From assembly GCA_964392065.1 (NCBI GenBank), contig CAYMOG010000008.1:1-48443 (forward strand): 48,443 bases of DNA, in the 5' to 3' direction. Shown here piece by piece: positions 7,361-17,077 of the stretch. The stretch comes from JASBZA01 sp964392065. GTDB taxonomy: Bacteria > Bacillota > Clostridia > Saccharofermentanales > Fastidiosipilaceae. The position numbers and the translations under genes were made by a program. The notes beneath the pieces are model-generated. The model saw only the letters and a program-made list of their open reading frames with translations, was not told where the DNA came from and did not search any database. The stretch's first letter is position 1; each line of letters opens with the position of its first letter.

Positions 7361-8994
7361 TGCATTGTATTGAAACCATTAACCTAAGTTTTCGTTATCC
7401 TAGGGAACAAATACTCTGGGAAAACCTGAATTTCACTGTGAAAAGAGGAAGTTTTACCTTACTATTAGGACCTAATGGCTCCGGCAAATCTGTCTTATTA
7501 AGACATTTAGTCTATAAGCTTAAACCCCATGGTGAATCCAAAGGCCAAATACTATTCCATGGCGTGCCGCTAGAGGAAATGACTCCTTTAAGCCGCGTAG
7601 AGAAAATCGCCTACGTGGGACAGAATCCTGAAATTCAAATGGTAAGTGAATCTGTTTGGCAAGAACTCGCATTTAGCCTAGAAAACATCGGTATGGAAGC
7701 TGGTGCCATGCGACTTCGTATTGCAGAAATTGCTAATTTCTTTGGAATAGAAGATTGGTTTTGGGAAAAGACCTATACTTTATCCGGTGGACAAAAACAA
7801 ATTCTAAACGTAGCCTCCGCTCTACTGTTACGTCCCGATCTACTTATTCTAGACGAACCCGATGGTAGTTTAGATCCTGTCATGCGAAGTGAACTTTTTG
7901 CCATATTAAATCGCTTGAATCAAGAACTTGGCATTACTATTCTCCTATGTTCACATAACTGGTCTATTGCTTTGCCATTCGCTACGGAAGTTCTTTACTT
8001 AGAAAATAAGAAAATAGATAAATTTACATCTCCTCAAAATTTCGCCCATTATTTACTTTCCGTAAATCATCCCTTATCCTTTGCCTTACCAAGTGCCTCG
8101 CAAGTGCATTACCAACAAAATCCTAGTGTTTCAAGCGAAGATTTAGCTCTAACTCTAGCAGATGCTCAAACTAATCTTAAATCTTCTGTTCTAGAAAATA
8201 AAAATGCTGTTGCAACTCAAGATTTCCCTAAACTTCTAGAAATCCAAGATTTAAGTTTTCGTTACCAACAAACCAGCAAAAATATTTTAAACCATTTGCA
8301 ACTTGAAGTTCCTGCTAAATCTTTTTTCTGTCTCTTGGGCGCTAATGGTAGTGGAAAATCCACACTCTTAAAATGTTTGATGGAAGCCTTATCTTATAAT
8401 GGAAAAATTCTCTGGGAAGGTAAGAAATCCAAGAAAAATCAAAGCACTATCGCATTAGCCTATTTACCGCAAAATGCTCTTTTGCTATTTCAACAAGAGA
8501 AAATTATTGATGAAATTATTACCAATGGTTTAAATCCTGATGAAGCGAGAGAACATCTTAAGCAATTAAGCCTAGAGGGTATGGAAAATCGTAGCCCATT
8601 TGATTTAAGTGGTGGTGAATTACAGCGTTTAGCTCTGAGTCTACTCTTCCTTCGTAAACCTAAAGTTCTGCTTCTAGATGAGCCAACCAATAATTTATCA
8701 CCTGAAGATATTCGTCAATTGGGAGAATTATTACAAAATTTCCGAAAGGATGGTGGCACCGTTATAGCGGTTTCCCATAACTTGTCTTTTTCTGCGACTT
8801 ACGCCACCCATCTTGCCCTTTTATTCCAAGGAGAAGTAACTGGCGTCTATTCTACTCAAGAATTCTTCCAAAATAATTTTTTCTATACTACTGAAGCACG
8901 CCATATCGCCAGAATTTTGGATCGTAATAGTTCAGCATTTACAACGCCAGATATCCTCCAAAGCCTGAAAAACAATAGGGGTACACTGGCATGA
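7360..8994 (+). CDS. ecfA: ECF transporter ATPase, two ABC domains fused (EcfA1-EcfA2 type)
   Basis: The 544-residue protein powers vitamin import by ATP hydrolysis on the inner face of the membrane. Domain 1 has Walker A GPNGSGKS near residue 40, signature LSGGQKQ, and Walker B LLILDEPDGSLD. Domain 2 begins near residue 295, with GANGSGKS, LSGGELQR and VLLLDEPTNNLS. A linker of about 60 residues joins them. ECF systems usually have two separate ATPase genes; this fusion is a known variant. The ATG at 7360 overlaps the ecfT stop and has a GAGG upstream; a longer open frame begins at 7276 but lies inside ecfT. It overlaps the next gene by ATGA. Confidence 0.92.
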   Translation: MHCIETINLSFRYPREQILWENLNFTVKRGSFTLLLGPNGSGKSVLLRHLVYKLKPHGESKGQILFHGVPLEEMTPLSRVEKIAYVGQNPEIQMVSESVWQELAFSLENIGMEAGAMRLRIAEIANFFGIEDWFWEKTYTLSGGQKQILNVASALLLRPDLLILDEPDGSLDPVMRSELFAILNRLNQELGITILLCSHNWSIALPFATEVLYLENKKIDKFTSPQNFAHYLLSVNHPLSFALPSASQVHYQQNPSVSSEDLALTLADAQTNLKSSVLENKNAVATQDFPKLLEIQDLSFRYQQTSKNILNHLQLEVPAKSFFCLLGANGSGKSTLLKCLMEALSYNGKILWEGKKSKKNQSTIALAYLPQNALLLFQQEKIIDEIITNGLNPDEAREHLKQLSLEGMENRSPFDLSGGELQRLALSLLFLRKPKVLLLDEPTNNLSPEDIRQLGELLQNFRKDGGTVIAVSHNLSFSATYATHLALLFQGEVTGVYSTQEFFQNNFFYTTEARHIARILDRNSSAFTTPDILQSLKNNRGTLA

Positions 8995-9683
8995 AAGATG
9001 TACTACTCCTGCTTTCTATAACGTTTCTCTTAGGAATTTGGTATATATTCTTCCCAGATCAATACTTTCTCGTCTCTATTTTGCTTATTCTTCTAGTTCT
9101 CATCTACGGTATGTTTCACTTAGAAAAGCTTAGATTAAATGCCAAAGAACTTGCTATGATGGCAAGTCTTGCCACCATAGCGGTGGCTGGAAGAATACTC
9201 TTCTTTGCTTTTCCCCAAGTGAAACCTACCGCAGCTATTGTTTTTATCTCTGGACTTGCGCTCGGTAAGGCACCGGGTTTCACAATAGGTCTACTCTCTA
9301 TGTTTTTATCGAATTTTATCTTCGGCCAGAGTGTAAATACGCCATTCCAAATGCTAGGTATGGGGCTTGTTGGTTTCAGTGGTGGTTTTCTTGTGGTAGA
9401 AGAAACAAAAAAGATGAGACGAACCTGGCAAGTCGCAAGTCTGGGAGGTTTGGTCACTTTATTACTCTATGGATTTGTTGTAGATACAGGGAGTGCTTTA
9501 TACTTCTTGCAATTTCAACAAGTATCCGCTGTCTATGCTGTTTATTTGGCGGGTATCCCATTTAATTTAGTCCATGCAGTTTCTACAACAATGTTTCTTT
9601 ACTTTTTTTATGGACTTATGGGAAGACAAATTAACCGTGTGAAAGAGAAATATGGTTTATTTGATAGTAAAATGGTAAAATAA
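8991..9683 (+). CDS. ECF transporter substrate-binding (S) subunit, probably for cobalamin
   Basis: A 230-residue protein with about six to seven transmembrane helices. The ATIAVAGRILFFAFPQVKP segment followed by GLALGKAPGFTIGLLSMFLSN matches the ECF S-component layout, including the small-residue helix that contacts EcfT. It is the last gene of the riboswitch operon and overlaps the ATPase gene by ATGA. Cobalamin as substrate is inferred from the riboswitch and the DUF4430 proteins; CbrT-type S subunits are the nearest known functional class. No cobalamin biosynthesis genes are nearby, so this is an uptake locus. Confidence 0.82.
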   Translation: MKDVLLLLSITFLLGIWYIFFPDQYFLVSILLILLVLIYGMFHLEKLRLNAKELAMMASLATIAVAGRILFFAFPQVKPTAAIVFISGLALGKAPGFTIGLLSMFLSNFIFGQSVNTPFQMLGMGLVGFSGGFLVVEETKKMRRTWQVASLGGLVTLLLYGFVVDTGSALYFLQFQQVSAVYAVYLAGIPFNLVHAVSTTMFLYFFYGLMGRQINRVKEKYGLFDSKMVK

Positions 9684-9738
9684 CGAAGATTTAGACATCT
9701 CTTGAAGTAAATTACTTATTCAGAGGAAGGATCAATTT

Positions 9739-10683
9739 ATGGATCAGAATAAAATTAAACAAAAACTAGATCGTGTAAGAGACAACATAAAATCCGTAGT
9801 GGTTGGCCAGGACAGAGCAATAGAGCTTTTGCTCATAGCATTAGTCAGTAGAGGCCATGTGCTACTAGAGGACGTACCAGGCATTGGTAAAACAACGTTG
9901 GCGCAGGCTTTGGCCAAATCGCTAGACTTAAGTTTCAACCGAATTCAGTTTACTCCGGACGTTATGCCCTCAGATATCACAGGTTTCAACATGTATAACC
10001 CCAAGGCTGGTGAGTTCCAGTTCCACGAGGGATCTATTATGGCAAACTTGGTATTGGCCGATGAAATCAACCGTAGTTCACCTAAAACACAATCAAGTTT
10101 GTTAGAAGCTATGCAAGATCGTCAGGTAACAGTTGATGGTATTACTTATAAATTACCTAATCCATTTATGGTAGTAGCGACCCAGAATGCTGTGGAGCAA
10201 ATCGGTACATATCCTCTACCTGAAGCTCAATTGGACCGATTCATGATTAAATCCAATCTGCGTTACCCTAGTCAAGCAGAAGAAGTTCAAATTTATGAAA
10301 TGCATGCAGGTATTTCTCCTCTCACCGAAATGGCTAATGTGCTGGACTTGGATGAATTATTGCGTTTACAAGAAGCAGCGATTGAAGTATACGTCGCACC
10401 ATCACTCTATGATTATGTGGCACGTATCGCTTCTGCAACGCGCGAACATAGACAAGTAAGCTTAGGGGTCAGCCCTCGTGGTGCTCTGATGTTGGTTCAG
10501 GCGGCCAAAGGTCGTGCATTATTAGAAGGCAGAGACTATTGTATCCCTGAAGATATTTTATACTTAGCTTCGTTTGTTCTCGCCCATCGTATTCTTCTTC
10601 ATTCGGATAATGAACTGGCCGGCAGGACAAGTATGGAAGTGCTAAATGAAATTATGCAAAGCACTCCTGCCCCTAGACAGTAG
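9739..10683 (+). CDS. MoxR-family AAA+ ATPase
   Basis: The 314-residue protein has Walker A PGIGKT (residues 47-52), Walker B LVLADEI (104-110), sensor-type TQNAVEQ and the arginine-rich LPEAQLDRF motif. This is the MoxR pattern. MoxR ATPases act as chaperones that mature or activate partner proteins. The partners are usually encoded next door, here a DUF58 protein and a transglutaminase membrane protein. AGGAAGGA lies 7-8 bases before the ATG. It is the first gene of a three-gene operon and follows the B12 locus after 55 bases. Confidence 0.93.
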   Translation: MDQNKIKQKLDRVRDNIKSVVVGQDRAIELLLIALVSRGHVLLEDVPGIGKTTLAQALAKSLDLSFNRIQFTPDVMPSDITGFNMYNPKAGEFQFHEGSIMANLVLADEINRSSPKTQSSLLEAMQDRQVTVDGITYKLPNPFMVVATQNAVEQIGTYPLPEAQLDRFMIKSNLRYPSQAEEVQIYEMHAGISPLTEMANVLDLDELLRLQEAAIEVYVAPSLYDYVARIASATREHRQVSLGVSPRGALMLVQAAKGRALLEGRDYCIPEDILYLASFVLAHRILLHSDNELAGRTSMEVLNEIMQSTPAPRQ

Positions 10684-10703
10684 AAAGACTGGTGATCTGA
10701 GCC

Positions 10704-12143
10704 ATGAGTTTACGTTTTTTCCTCTATCTTTTATTGGTAGGGTTAACTTATGCTCTTTATAGCTTCCATGCCATGCAGGAGCTACTATTTCTCCTGATTA
10801 TTTTAATTGCGATTCCACTGGTTTCTTTCTTCCTTCTCTTAATTTCTAGGTATTTTGTTAGGGTGCGTATGGTTACCAACAAGGAAGAAATTTTCCGCTT
10901 AGAAAATTTTCCTTTAGAAATTGAAGTGGAGAATCGTGGGCCCTTTTTCTTCCCTGTTTTTCAGATGGAATTTAACTTACCTGTGCATCCAGAGTATTTC
11001 CTTCCTTCCACGATGTCTGCAGATGATGAAAAATCTAGAAGACGTTTGCAACGCGCTTTGAAACGAAGAGTATTTAGGCTTTATCGATACCCACATCTGG
11101 CCTACCAACATAAAATATCTACGATGGTTTTACCGCAATTCAGTACCAACGTACAAGAAATGGTTCTCACGCCTCGGCATAAAGGCACCTACACGTTGGG
11201 TAGCGATTCCATTGTTCTTCAAGATCTCTTTGGATTTTTTTATTTACCTTTACCTAAAAAAGGTAGGCGTTATAAAGAAAGCAAGAGCTCGAGCACCGAA
11301 TTGTCCATGCATGTTTTACCAAATCCCAATTTAGCGCAAGTTCCTATGACTGGTGAACTTTTGGCACCTGAACAAGTTTTGATGAGTAAGCAAAACTTAA
11401 AAGTGAGTAATGAAGTGGATACTTTGGCCAATGTTAGAGCTTACCAGTCGGGGGATAGAATTAAGCAAATACACTGGAAGCTTAGCGCTCGTTTGGGGAC
11501 GTTCTTATCTAGAGAGTTTGAAGACCCTAGACAAGGGGGTATTCTCTTCATGTTAGACCCTAAACTTCCTGATGCATGTATTAGTCCAATTGAATATGCA
11601 GATGAATCTAGTGAAATGATGGCAACTTGTATGAGGCATTTTTCTAAAACAGAAGGTCCTCTTACCTATATCCAAAACGAAGAATACTTCTCCCATCCTG
11701 GAGAAGGTACTGAGCCATTTAATTTTTATCGCGCATTGAAGAATTTTAAACCACAGATTAAACCAGGCGACAGTCGTTTAAATAATCCCTACTCTAGGCG
11801 GGCTTCTCAAGTGGTCACTAATCGAATGGAATTATCTGATGTGCTACACAAAGAAATTAGAAGAGAGAAATATCGTGCAATCGTTGTTGTGACTGCACGC
11901 ATGAATACCGTTTTGGCACAAGAATTACATGCTGCACAAAAAGGCGGGAGTCAAGTAATTCTAATTTTTCTACATAATGAAGAAGAGAAACGTTTAAATG
12001 AGCTGTTATCTGTTTTATCTCATTCCAAAGTAAAACTCATACCCGCTCGAATTGAGTCTTTGCAGGCATATATGGATCCAACAGAAGGTGAAGGTATGCA
12101 AGAAAACCATAAAGCTATGGAAGGAGTACAGGATGGAAAATAA
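10704..12143 (+). CDS. DUF58 membrane protein
   Basis: Two N-terminal transmembrane helices (about residues 4-52) precede a beta-rich region and then the DUF58 hallmark YQSGDRIKQIHWKLSARLG at about 247-265, followed by a von Willebrand A-like fold (ILFMLD). DUF58 proteins travel with MoxR ATPases and transglutaminases in many bacteria and are linked to envelope functions, but the exact role is not known. The gene starts 20 bases after moxR. Its 3' end overlaps the next gene by 11 bases, so the two are translationally coupled. Confidence 0.88.
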   Translation: MSLRFFLYLLLVGLTYALYSFHAMQELLFLLIILIAIPLVSFFLLLISRYFVRVRMVTNKEEIFRLENFPLEIEVENRGPFFFPVFQMEFNLPVHPEYFLPSTMSADDEKSRRRLQRALKRRVFRLYRYPHLAYQHKISTMVLPQFSTNVQEMVLTPRHKGTYTLGSDSIVLQDLFGFFYLPLPKKGRRYKESKSSSTELSMHVLPNPNLAQVPMTGELLAPEQVLMSKQNLKVSNEVDTLANVRAYQSGDRIKQIHWKLSARLGTFLSREFEDPRQGGILFMLDPKLPDACISPIEYADESSEMMATCMRHFSKTEGPLTYIQNEEYFSHPGEGTEPFNFYRALKNFKPQIKPGDSRLNNPYSRRASQVVTNRMELSDVLHKEIRREKYRAIVVVTARMNTVLAQELHAAQKGGSQVILIFLHNEEEKRLNELLSVLSHSKVKLIPARIESLQAYMDPTEGEGMQENHKAMEGVQDGK

Positions 12144-14658
12144 TCGTCTAAACCGTTCAAGACAAGCAAAAATAAAAAAAGAAATTCTCTTTTTCCTGCT
12201 TTCTCTAATCTATAGTGTAAGTTTCAGTATGGTGCTACAAAACATCCTGCATCTGCCATTGGGCTTCGGCACAATAGTATTCATTAGTTTTGTGACTTTA
12301 ATCCTATTATCTATTGCATTCTTTAATAATGTGACTAGTTTAGCGAGTATCGGTCTGTTGCTATTAGGAGGGATTGCTTTATTAATAGCAAGAACTAGAG
12401 ATATTAATATTTTAGAAAGCCAGATTCCTGAATTCCAGGAAAAGTTGGGGAATATTGCCTTATTATGGAATGAATTTCTTAATGAAGGCTATCAATTCTT
12501 CTATCGTGATTTAAGCACCAGTGAACTAGAAGCTTATCGAATATTTGCTATTCTTCTATGCTTGGTTATTGCTATTATAAGTTTCTTGTTTATCCAAAAA
12601 GCAAAGCTATACTGGCCTCTAGTATTTTTTATAATCCTTTTAATTCCTTTTTCTCTGACTGCAGGTGCTGCCTGGGCCCTAATATGGTTGGCCCCTATGG
12701 CTCTTGTAAGCTTCTTAATGATTCTCTATGGTTCAGGAGACGTAGAAGCTGTCTTACGGAATAAATCAGGTCCCAAACATCTATTATCCTCCGCTTCCCA
12801 ACTGTTGGTAATATTAGTATTTGCTGTTATTTTAGCTCTAGTAGGCTCATCAACACTAAAATACAGTCAACTCTATTCTCCGTATTGGCAAGGAATTCTA
12901 GATGATATTTCTACACGTCTACCCGAATCCTTACAGGCAGATTTAACAATTTCTCCATTTTCGATAGGTGGAGATGGTCTTTATCCTCTCACAGGAAGAT
13001 TAGGCGGCACTGCTGAATTCAATGACCACGATATTGTAGAAGTCACTGGTTTTGCTCCCAGTTTGCTAAAAGTACAGAGCGCAGATCACTATGACGGTCT
13101 TACTTGGCATCGATTAGTCAATAACCCCAATTATCGTTTTGCTTCACCTTTTAATGGTACGGCAGAAGTTCAAGTGTTTAATCCGTTACCAAATGAAGAA
13201 TTTTTCCAACACCTTCCGCCTGGTAGTGATAATGGTGCGTATGATCGATTAGATTATTCTATCCGACCCTTGCAACGAGGTAGTCAACTATTGTTTATTA
13301 CAGGTACACCAGTGGAAGTGGAATCCTCCCGTGATGAAGCTTTGCTGTTTTACTTTAATCAAGCGGGGACTGTATATGCTAGATCTAACTTCAATACACA
13401 GCACTCCTATCATGTGGAAGCTCTTGCACCAGACCCTGTTATTCTCTCACTGGGCCATAGCGCAAGAGAGAATGCCATTGCACTAGAACAACTAGACAGT
13501 GCTGCAAGAAATTTCCTAGCCAATAATGAGCCTCTACTTAATGCAGAGAATGCTTATGAGAATTACCAACAGTTACCCGATATTCCAGCTTATCGAGAGG
13601 GAGGATCTGTCTATACTTTAGCTCAGTCACTAACAGAAAACATACAAGGAGATTTCCAGAAGGCACGTGCGATTCTCGATTATTTCATTGCCAATCCCGA
13701 TTTTTCTTATAATTTAGAAGTAGAAACACCACCAGAAAATCAGGATTTCGTAGAACACTTCTTAGAAACTAAAGTCGGCTATTGTACTTACTATGCAACA
13801 GCTATGACTATGTTCTTACGCCTTAATGGTATCCCAGCACGTTATATTGAAGGCTACGGCTTAAATCCAGAAAACCTACAGGATATGGCTCGAGGAGATG
13901 GTTTCATACTTCACTCCGAAAACGCCCATGCTTGGACTGAAGCCTACTTAAATGGTATAGGATGGGTACAGTTAGATCCAACACCTGGAGGTGTGGCCGG
14001 TGCATTCTCAGATGAGACTCCACCAGAAGATCCAGAACCTACAACTGAACCCACGACCGAGGATAGTACTGAGCCCACGACATCTACGGAAGAAACTACA
14101 GAATCTAGTACAACGGTTGCAGATGAATCTGAGCATACTACAACAATGTTACCAACTACTACAGAGAAAGAGACTATAGAGGAAGCTACAACTATTGGTA
14201 AGCTACTCCTTAGAGTATTACTTGCTTTATTCGTATTGGCCATTTTAGCCGCTCTTGCCTATCTCTATATTAAGAAACGAAAAGAGCACCTAGATAATAT
14301 TCATAATCCAGCTTGGCTCAAAGAAAAATATCCAGAAGCATCAGAGAGAGCAGAATTCTATTGGAATGAACTTCTCAAATTATTCCGTATTGAAAATGCC
14401 TATGTACCACAAGCCCATCAAAATGAAGGAGATATCATCACAGATTTCTTACGTATAAGCGAGGAAAAAGGTGGCTTACAAGCTACTATTGATTGGTATC
14501 ACGTTGGTAATGTAATGAAGGAAGTTCGCTATCGTAAGAGTGAGATTTCTGAAGATAAACTATCAATTTTAGCCCATGCATTTGATAGAAAAGAAGAGTC
14601 AAGTAAAGAAATTCTCGGTGATGCAGCTTACTTCCGTAAGAGAATCCTCATTCCATAA
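12133..14658 (+). CDS. Membrane-anchored transglutaminase-like protein with DUF4129-like tail
   Basis: The product has 842 residues. Several N-terminal helices (about 15-240) lead to an extracellular region with a transglutaminase-like fold. The triad is visible: Cys551 in VGYCTYYATA, His599 in ENAHAWTE and Asp615 in QLDPTPGG. A Thr/Glu/Pro stalk (about 635-690), one more helix, and a cytoplasmic tail with EFYWNELLKLF (DUF4129-like) complete it. The family contains peptidases and protein cross-linkers; which applies here is unknown. I chose the ATG at 12133, which has AAGGAG 6 bases upstream; an open frame from 12052 lies inside the DUF58 gene. Last gene of the MoxR operon, ended by the terminator at 14696. 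Confidence 0.9.
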   Translation: MENNRLNRSRQAKIKKEILFFLLSLIYSVSFSMVLQNILHLPLGFGTIVFISFVTLILLSIAFFNNVTSLASIGLLLLGGIALLIARTRDINILESQIPEFQEKLGNIALLWNEFLNEGYQFFYRDLSTSELEAYRIFAILLCLVIAIISFLFIQKAKLYWPLVFFIILLIPFSLTAGAAWALIWLAPMALVSFLMILYGSGDVEAVLRNKSGPKHLLSSASQLLVILVFAVILALVGSSTLKYSQLYSPYWQGILDDISTRLPESLQADLTISPFSIGGDGLYPLTGRLGGTAEFNDHDIVEVTGFAPSLLKVQSADHYDGLTWHRLVNNPNYRFASPFNGTAEVQVFNPLPNEEFFQHLPPGSDNGAYDRLDYSIRPLQRGSQLLFITGTPVEVESSRDEALLFYFNQAGTVYARSNFNTQHSYHVEALAPDPVILSLGHSARENAIALEQLDSAARNFLANNEPLLNAENAYENYQQLPDIPAYREGGSVYTLAQSLTENIQGDFQKARAILDYFIANPDFSYNLEVETPPENQDFVEHFLETKVGYCTYYATAMTMFLRLNGIPARYIEGYGLNPENLQDMARGDGFILHSENAHAWTEAYLNGIGWVQLDPTPGGVAGAFSDETPPEDPEPTTEPTTEDSTEPTTSTEETTESSTTVADESEHTTTMLPTTTEKETIEEATTIGKLLLRVLLALFVLAILAALAYLYIKKRKEHLDNIHNPAWLKEKYPEASERAEFYWNELLKLFRIENAYVPQAHQNEGDIITDFLRISEEKGGLQATIDWYHVGNVMKEVRYRKSEISEDKLSILAHAFDRKEESSKEILGDAAYFRKRILIP

Positions 14659-14695
14659 GTTTATAATTGACAATCGTTACCAATATTTAATTTTT

Positions 14696-14731
14696 AAACC
14701 TCCTTTTACTTCTAATGTAAAGGAGGTTTTT
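14696..14731. terminator. Bidirectional intrinsic terminator
   Basis: AAACCTCCTTTTAC (14696-14709) pairs with GTAAAGGAGGTTT (14717-14729), with one bulged base, and Ts follow on the plus strand. It separates the MoxR operon from the convergent dGTPase gene. Preceding As give a T-tract on the minus strand too. Confidence 0.85.
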
Positions 14732-14742
14732 CTGAGAGTACA

Positions 14743-16290
14743 CTAGTAAATACCAGTAAATTTATAGTATAGATCTTTGGCAAAAGAATCTGTCATACCG
14801 CAAATATAATCATTTACTAATAACAGTCGTAAGTATAGCTTCTCTCCTTCTTCCTTCCCTAGGGCTTCTCTCTTATAAGAAGCTCTGTAGTTGTCTGATA
14901 TTAAAGCCATTAGTCTTTCGTCTACTGGTTTCTGTTGAATTTCCGTATCGAAATTCAGGCATGCAGGAACAAACTTATCTAGGAGTCCTCCTATTATGGC
15001 ATCTGCTGCAACTTCTAATTGGACAATAGATTGTGACGAAAAAACAAAATCATAAGCTATATCTCCTAGAACATCTAATAACAGTCCAGCTAAATTATTA
15101 TGGAATAAATCATATAGAAACTCGCCATGCATTATTTCTTCATAATGATCAGTATAAGACTCGACTACCGAATTAATTAATTCGGTTTGAACTCGAATTA
15201 CCCAATTTTGAATTGCATACAATTCAGGATTTTGTATGCCCTTTTCTCTAGCCACATCTAGTTTATAGTCTAAATCTTGAATGACTTCCCTATACTTCTG
15301 TATAATTTTAGAATCTCTAATATGCTTTAATCGTGAGGAATTTTCCAAGTATTCGGACAGTTGTCCAAATGTTATTTTTCCTTTTCTGGATGCATCTTCA
15401 ATATCTGCTGTGCGGTAGGATATGTCGTCTGCAGCTTCCATAAGATAAGTCAGAGGATGGCGACTTACCTGTATTTGTCCACTATCAGCAGCAAAACGCA
15501 ATTGTCCCGAATCGTCCTCTTGATTCCCTACCAGTAAACTACTGTGCTCTATGGCGCGAACGGTTCCACAAGCTTCTGTTACCTCACGAAAAGTTTCTCT
15601 ATCTCCATAGAAATATCCCATTTTATGATACCGAACATCTTCTGAATCCCTATCGATTGCAAGAGAGCTAACTGGGTATTTCATTAAAGTATTTAATAGA
15701 CCATAGCTTAAATTCATACCATTTTCATCAATGAGATAATGCAACTTCGTTACCAACCGAAGTGCCTGTGCATTACCTTCGAAATTAAGTAGATCACCCT
15801 TCATTTGTGGTGTAAGCCAAGTACTAACAGGTTTTTCTCGAAAAAACAATTTATCAAGATTATTCTTATACCAATCTCGAATTGTTGTTTCTCCATAGTG
15901 TCCAAAAGGCGGATTACCAATGTCATGAAGCAAACCAGAACATAGTAATAGGTCACTTAGTTCTTTTTGTTCTTCTAGTGTTGGCACATTTTCATAACCC
16001 TTTGATCTTAATAGAGCAGAGCTTTGCTCACCTAATGATTTGGCCAAAGAAGAAACTTCCAGAGAATGTGTAAGTCTCGTACGCACAAAATCACTTTGGT
16101 CTAAAGGAAATACTTGCGTTTTGTCTTGTAAGCGACGGAAGGAAGCACTTAAAATAATACGATGATAATCCCGTTCAAATGCATTTCTTCCATCATAATA
16201 GGACGTTTCACGATGTGAATTTCTTGCACGCTCAGACGAAAGTAAAGTCTTCCAATCCATCTTTTTTCTTATAGGATATCCTGTTTGCAT
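14743..16290 (-). CDS. dgt: dGTP triphosphohydrolase (HD domain)
   Basis: The enzyme splits dGTP to deoxyguanosine and triphosphate and so tunes nucleotide pools. The 515-residue protein shows RTRLTHSLEV with His75 and GLLHDIGNPPFGH with the HD pair His122-Asp123, the metal-binding pattern of Dgt. The length agrees with the long (about 500 residue) Dgt class. The ATG at 16290 has GGAGG 5-6 bases upstream; the open frame runs to 16329 but without a ribosome site. It is divergent from rex, with 148 bases between the starts. Confidence 0.9.
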   Translation of the reverse strand: MQTGYPIRKKMDWKTLLSSERARNSHRETSYYDGRNAFERDYHRIILSASFRRLQDKTQVFPLDQSDFVRTRLTHSLEVSSLAKSLGEQSSALLRSKGYENVPTLEEQKELSDLLLCSGLLHDIGNPPFGHYGETTIRDWYKNNLDKLFFREKPVSTWLTPQMKGDLLNFEGNAQALRLVTKLHYLIDENGMNLSYGLLNTLMKYPVSSLAIDRDSEDVRYHKMGYFYGDRETFREVTEACGTVRAIEHSSLLVGNQEDDSGQLRFAADSGQIQVSRHPLTYLMEAADDISYRTADIEDASRKGKITFGQLSEYLENSSRLKHIRDSKIIQKYREVIQDLDYKLDVAREKGIQNPELYAIQNWVIRVQTELINSVVESYTDHYEEIMHGEFLYDLFHNNLAGLLLDVLGDIAYDFVFSSQSIVQLEVAADAIIGGLLDKFVPACLNFDTEIQQKPVDERLMALISDNYRASYKREALGKEEGEKLYLRLLLVNDYICGMTDSFAKDLYYKFTGIY

Positions 16291-16365
16291 TCTTGCCTCC
16301 AATTTGAACATTATGTTAATACTAAACAATATAAAATTAAAACATCAATTTTATCAATATATCAA

Positions 16366-16394
16366 TTGAAACTTACTCACAATAGATATATAAT
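16366..16394 (+). promoter_or_regulatory. rex promoter with possible Rex operator
   Basis: TTGAAA at 16366-16371 and TATAAT at 16389-16394 are separated by 17 bases. The -35 region and spacer also read TTGAAACTTACTCACAA (16366-16382), whose ends match the TTG...TCACAA arms of Rex operators only in part. Autoregulation by Rex is common, so this may be a weak operator. Confidence 0.65.
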
Positions 16395-16438
16395 TATAAT
16401 TAAGTATAAGGATATTATAAATCAAGAGAGGTAAAAAA

Positions 16439-17077
16439 ATGGCAACAAAAGATTTTCCAAGAGATGTTTCTACACCTACTCTATTACGTCTTCCTTCCTA
16501 TTTAGATGTAATTGGGCGTGCAAAGAAAACTGGAATTAGCAGATTATCCTCTGCAGAAATTGGTGAAGAGCTTGGTTACGGTAGCGTACAGGTTCGTAAA
16601 GATTTAGCTAGTGTAAGTAACGCAGGAAAGCCTAGAACAGGGTTTGATATCCACCAATTAGAAGCTGACATCCGCCATGCTTTAGGATATGACGAAGATA
16701 GAATCGCTGTTCTTGTAGGTGTTGGACACTTAGGTAGAGCACTTATGAACTATGAAGGTTTTGCTAATAATGGGTTACAAATAGTAGCAGGTTTCGATGT
16801 AAAACCTACTTCTGATCCTACGGTAAAAGATAGAGTACATTCAATTACAACATTAAAAGATTTTGTAGCTAAGAATGAAGTGGATTTAGCTATTATAAGC
16901 ACTCCTGCTTCCGAAGCAGATCATGTAGCGCAACTCATCGTACAAGCAGGTATTAAATCAATTTGGAACTTCTCTCCTACTACAATTCATGTACCAGAAA
17001 ATGTAATTGTACAGAATGAGAATATTGCTGAATCTCTAGGCGTTCTCTGGTATAAAATGAAAACAAAGGAGCTATAA
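16439..17077 (+). CDS. rex: Redox-sensing transcriptional repressor Rex
   Basis: Rex senses the NADH/NAD+ ratio and represses fermentation and respiration genes when NADH is low. The 212-residue protein has a winged-helix N-terminus (about 1-80, with SAEIGEELGYGSVQVRKDL) and a Rossmann domain with the VGVGHLGRAL dinucleotide motif, then a domain-swap helix at the C-terminus. The length is normal for the family. GAGAGG precedes the ATG. The following gene starts on the base after its stop, so they form an operon. Confidence 0.96.
   Translation: MATKDFPRDVSTPTLLRLPSYLDVIGRAKKTGISRLSSAEIGEELGYGSVQVRKDLASVSNAGKPRTGFDIHQLEADIRHALGYDEDRIAVLVGVGHLGRALMNYEGFANNGLQIVAGFDVKPTSDPTVKDRVHSITTLKDFVAKNEVDLAIISTPASEADHVAQLIVQAGIKSIWNFSPTTIHVPENVIVQNENIAESLGVLWYKMKTKEL

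Noticed and set aside
12052..12132. Earlier start for the transglutaminase protein
   Set aside because: This stretch lies within the DUF58 gene and has no ribosome site; AAGGAG at 12121 points to 12133.
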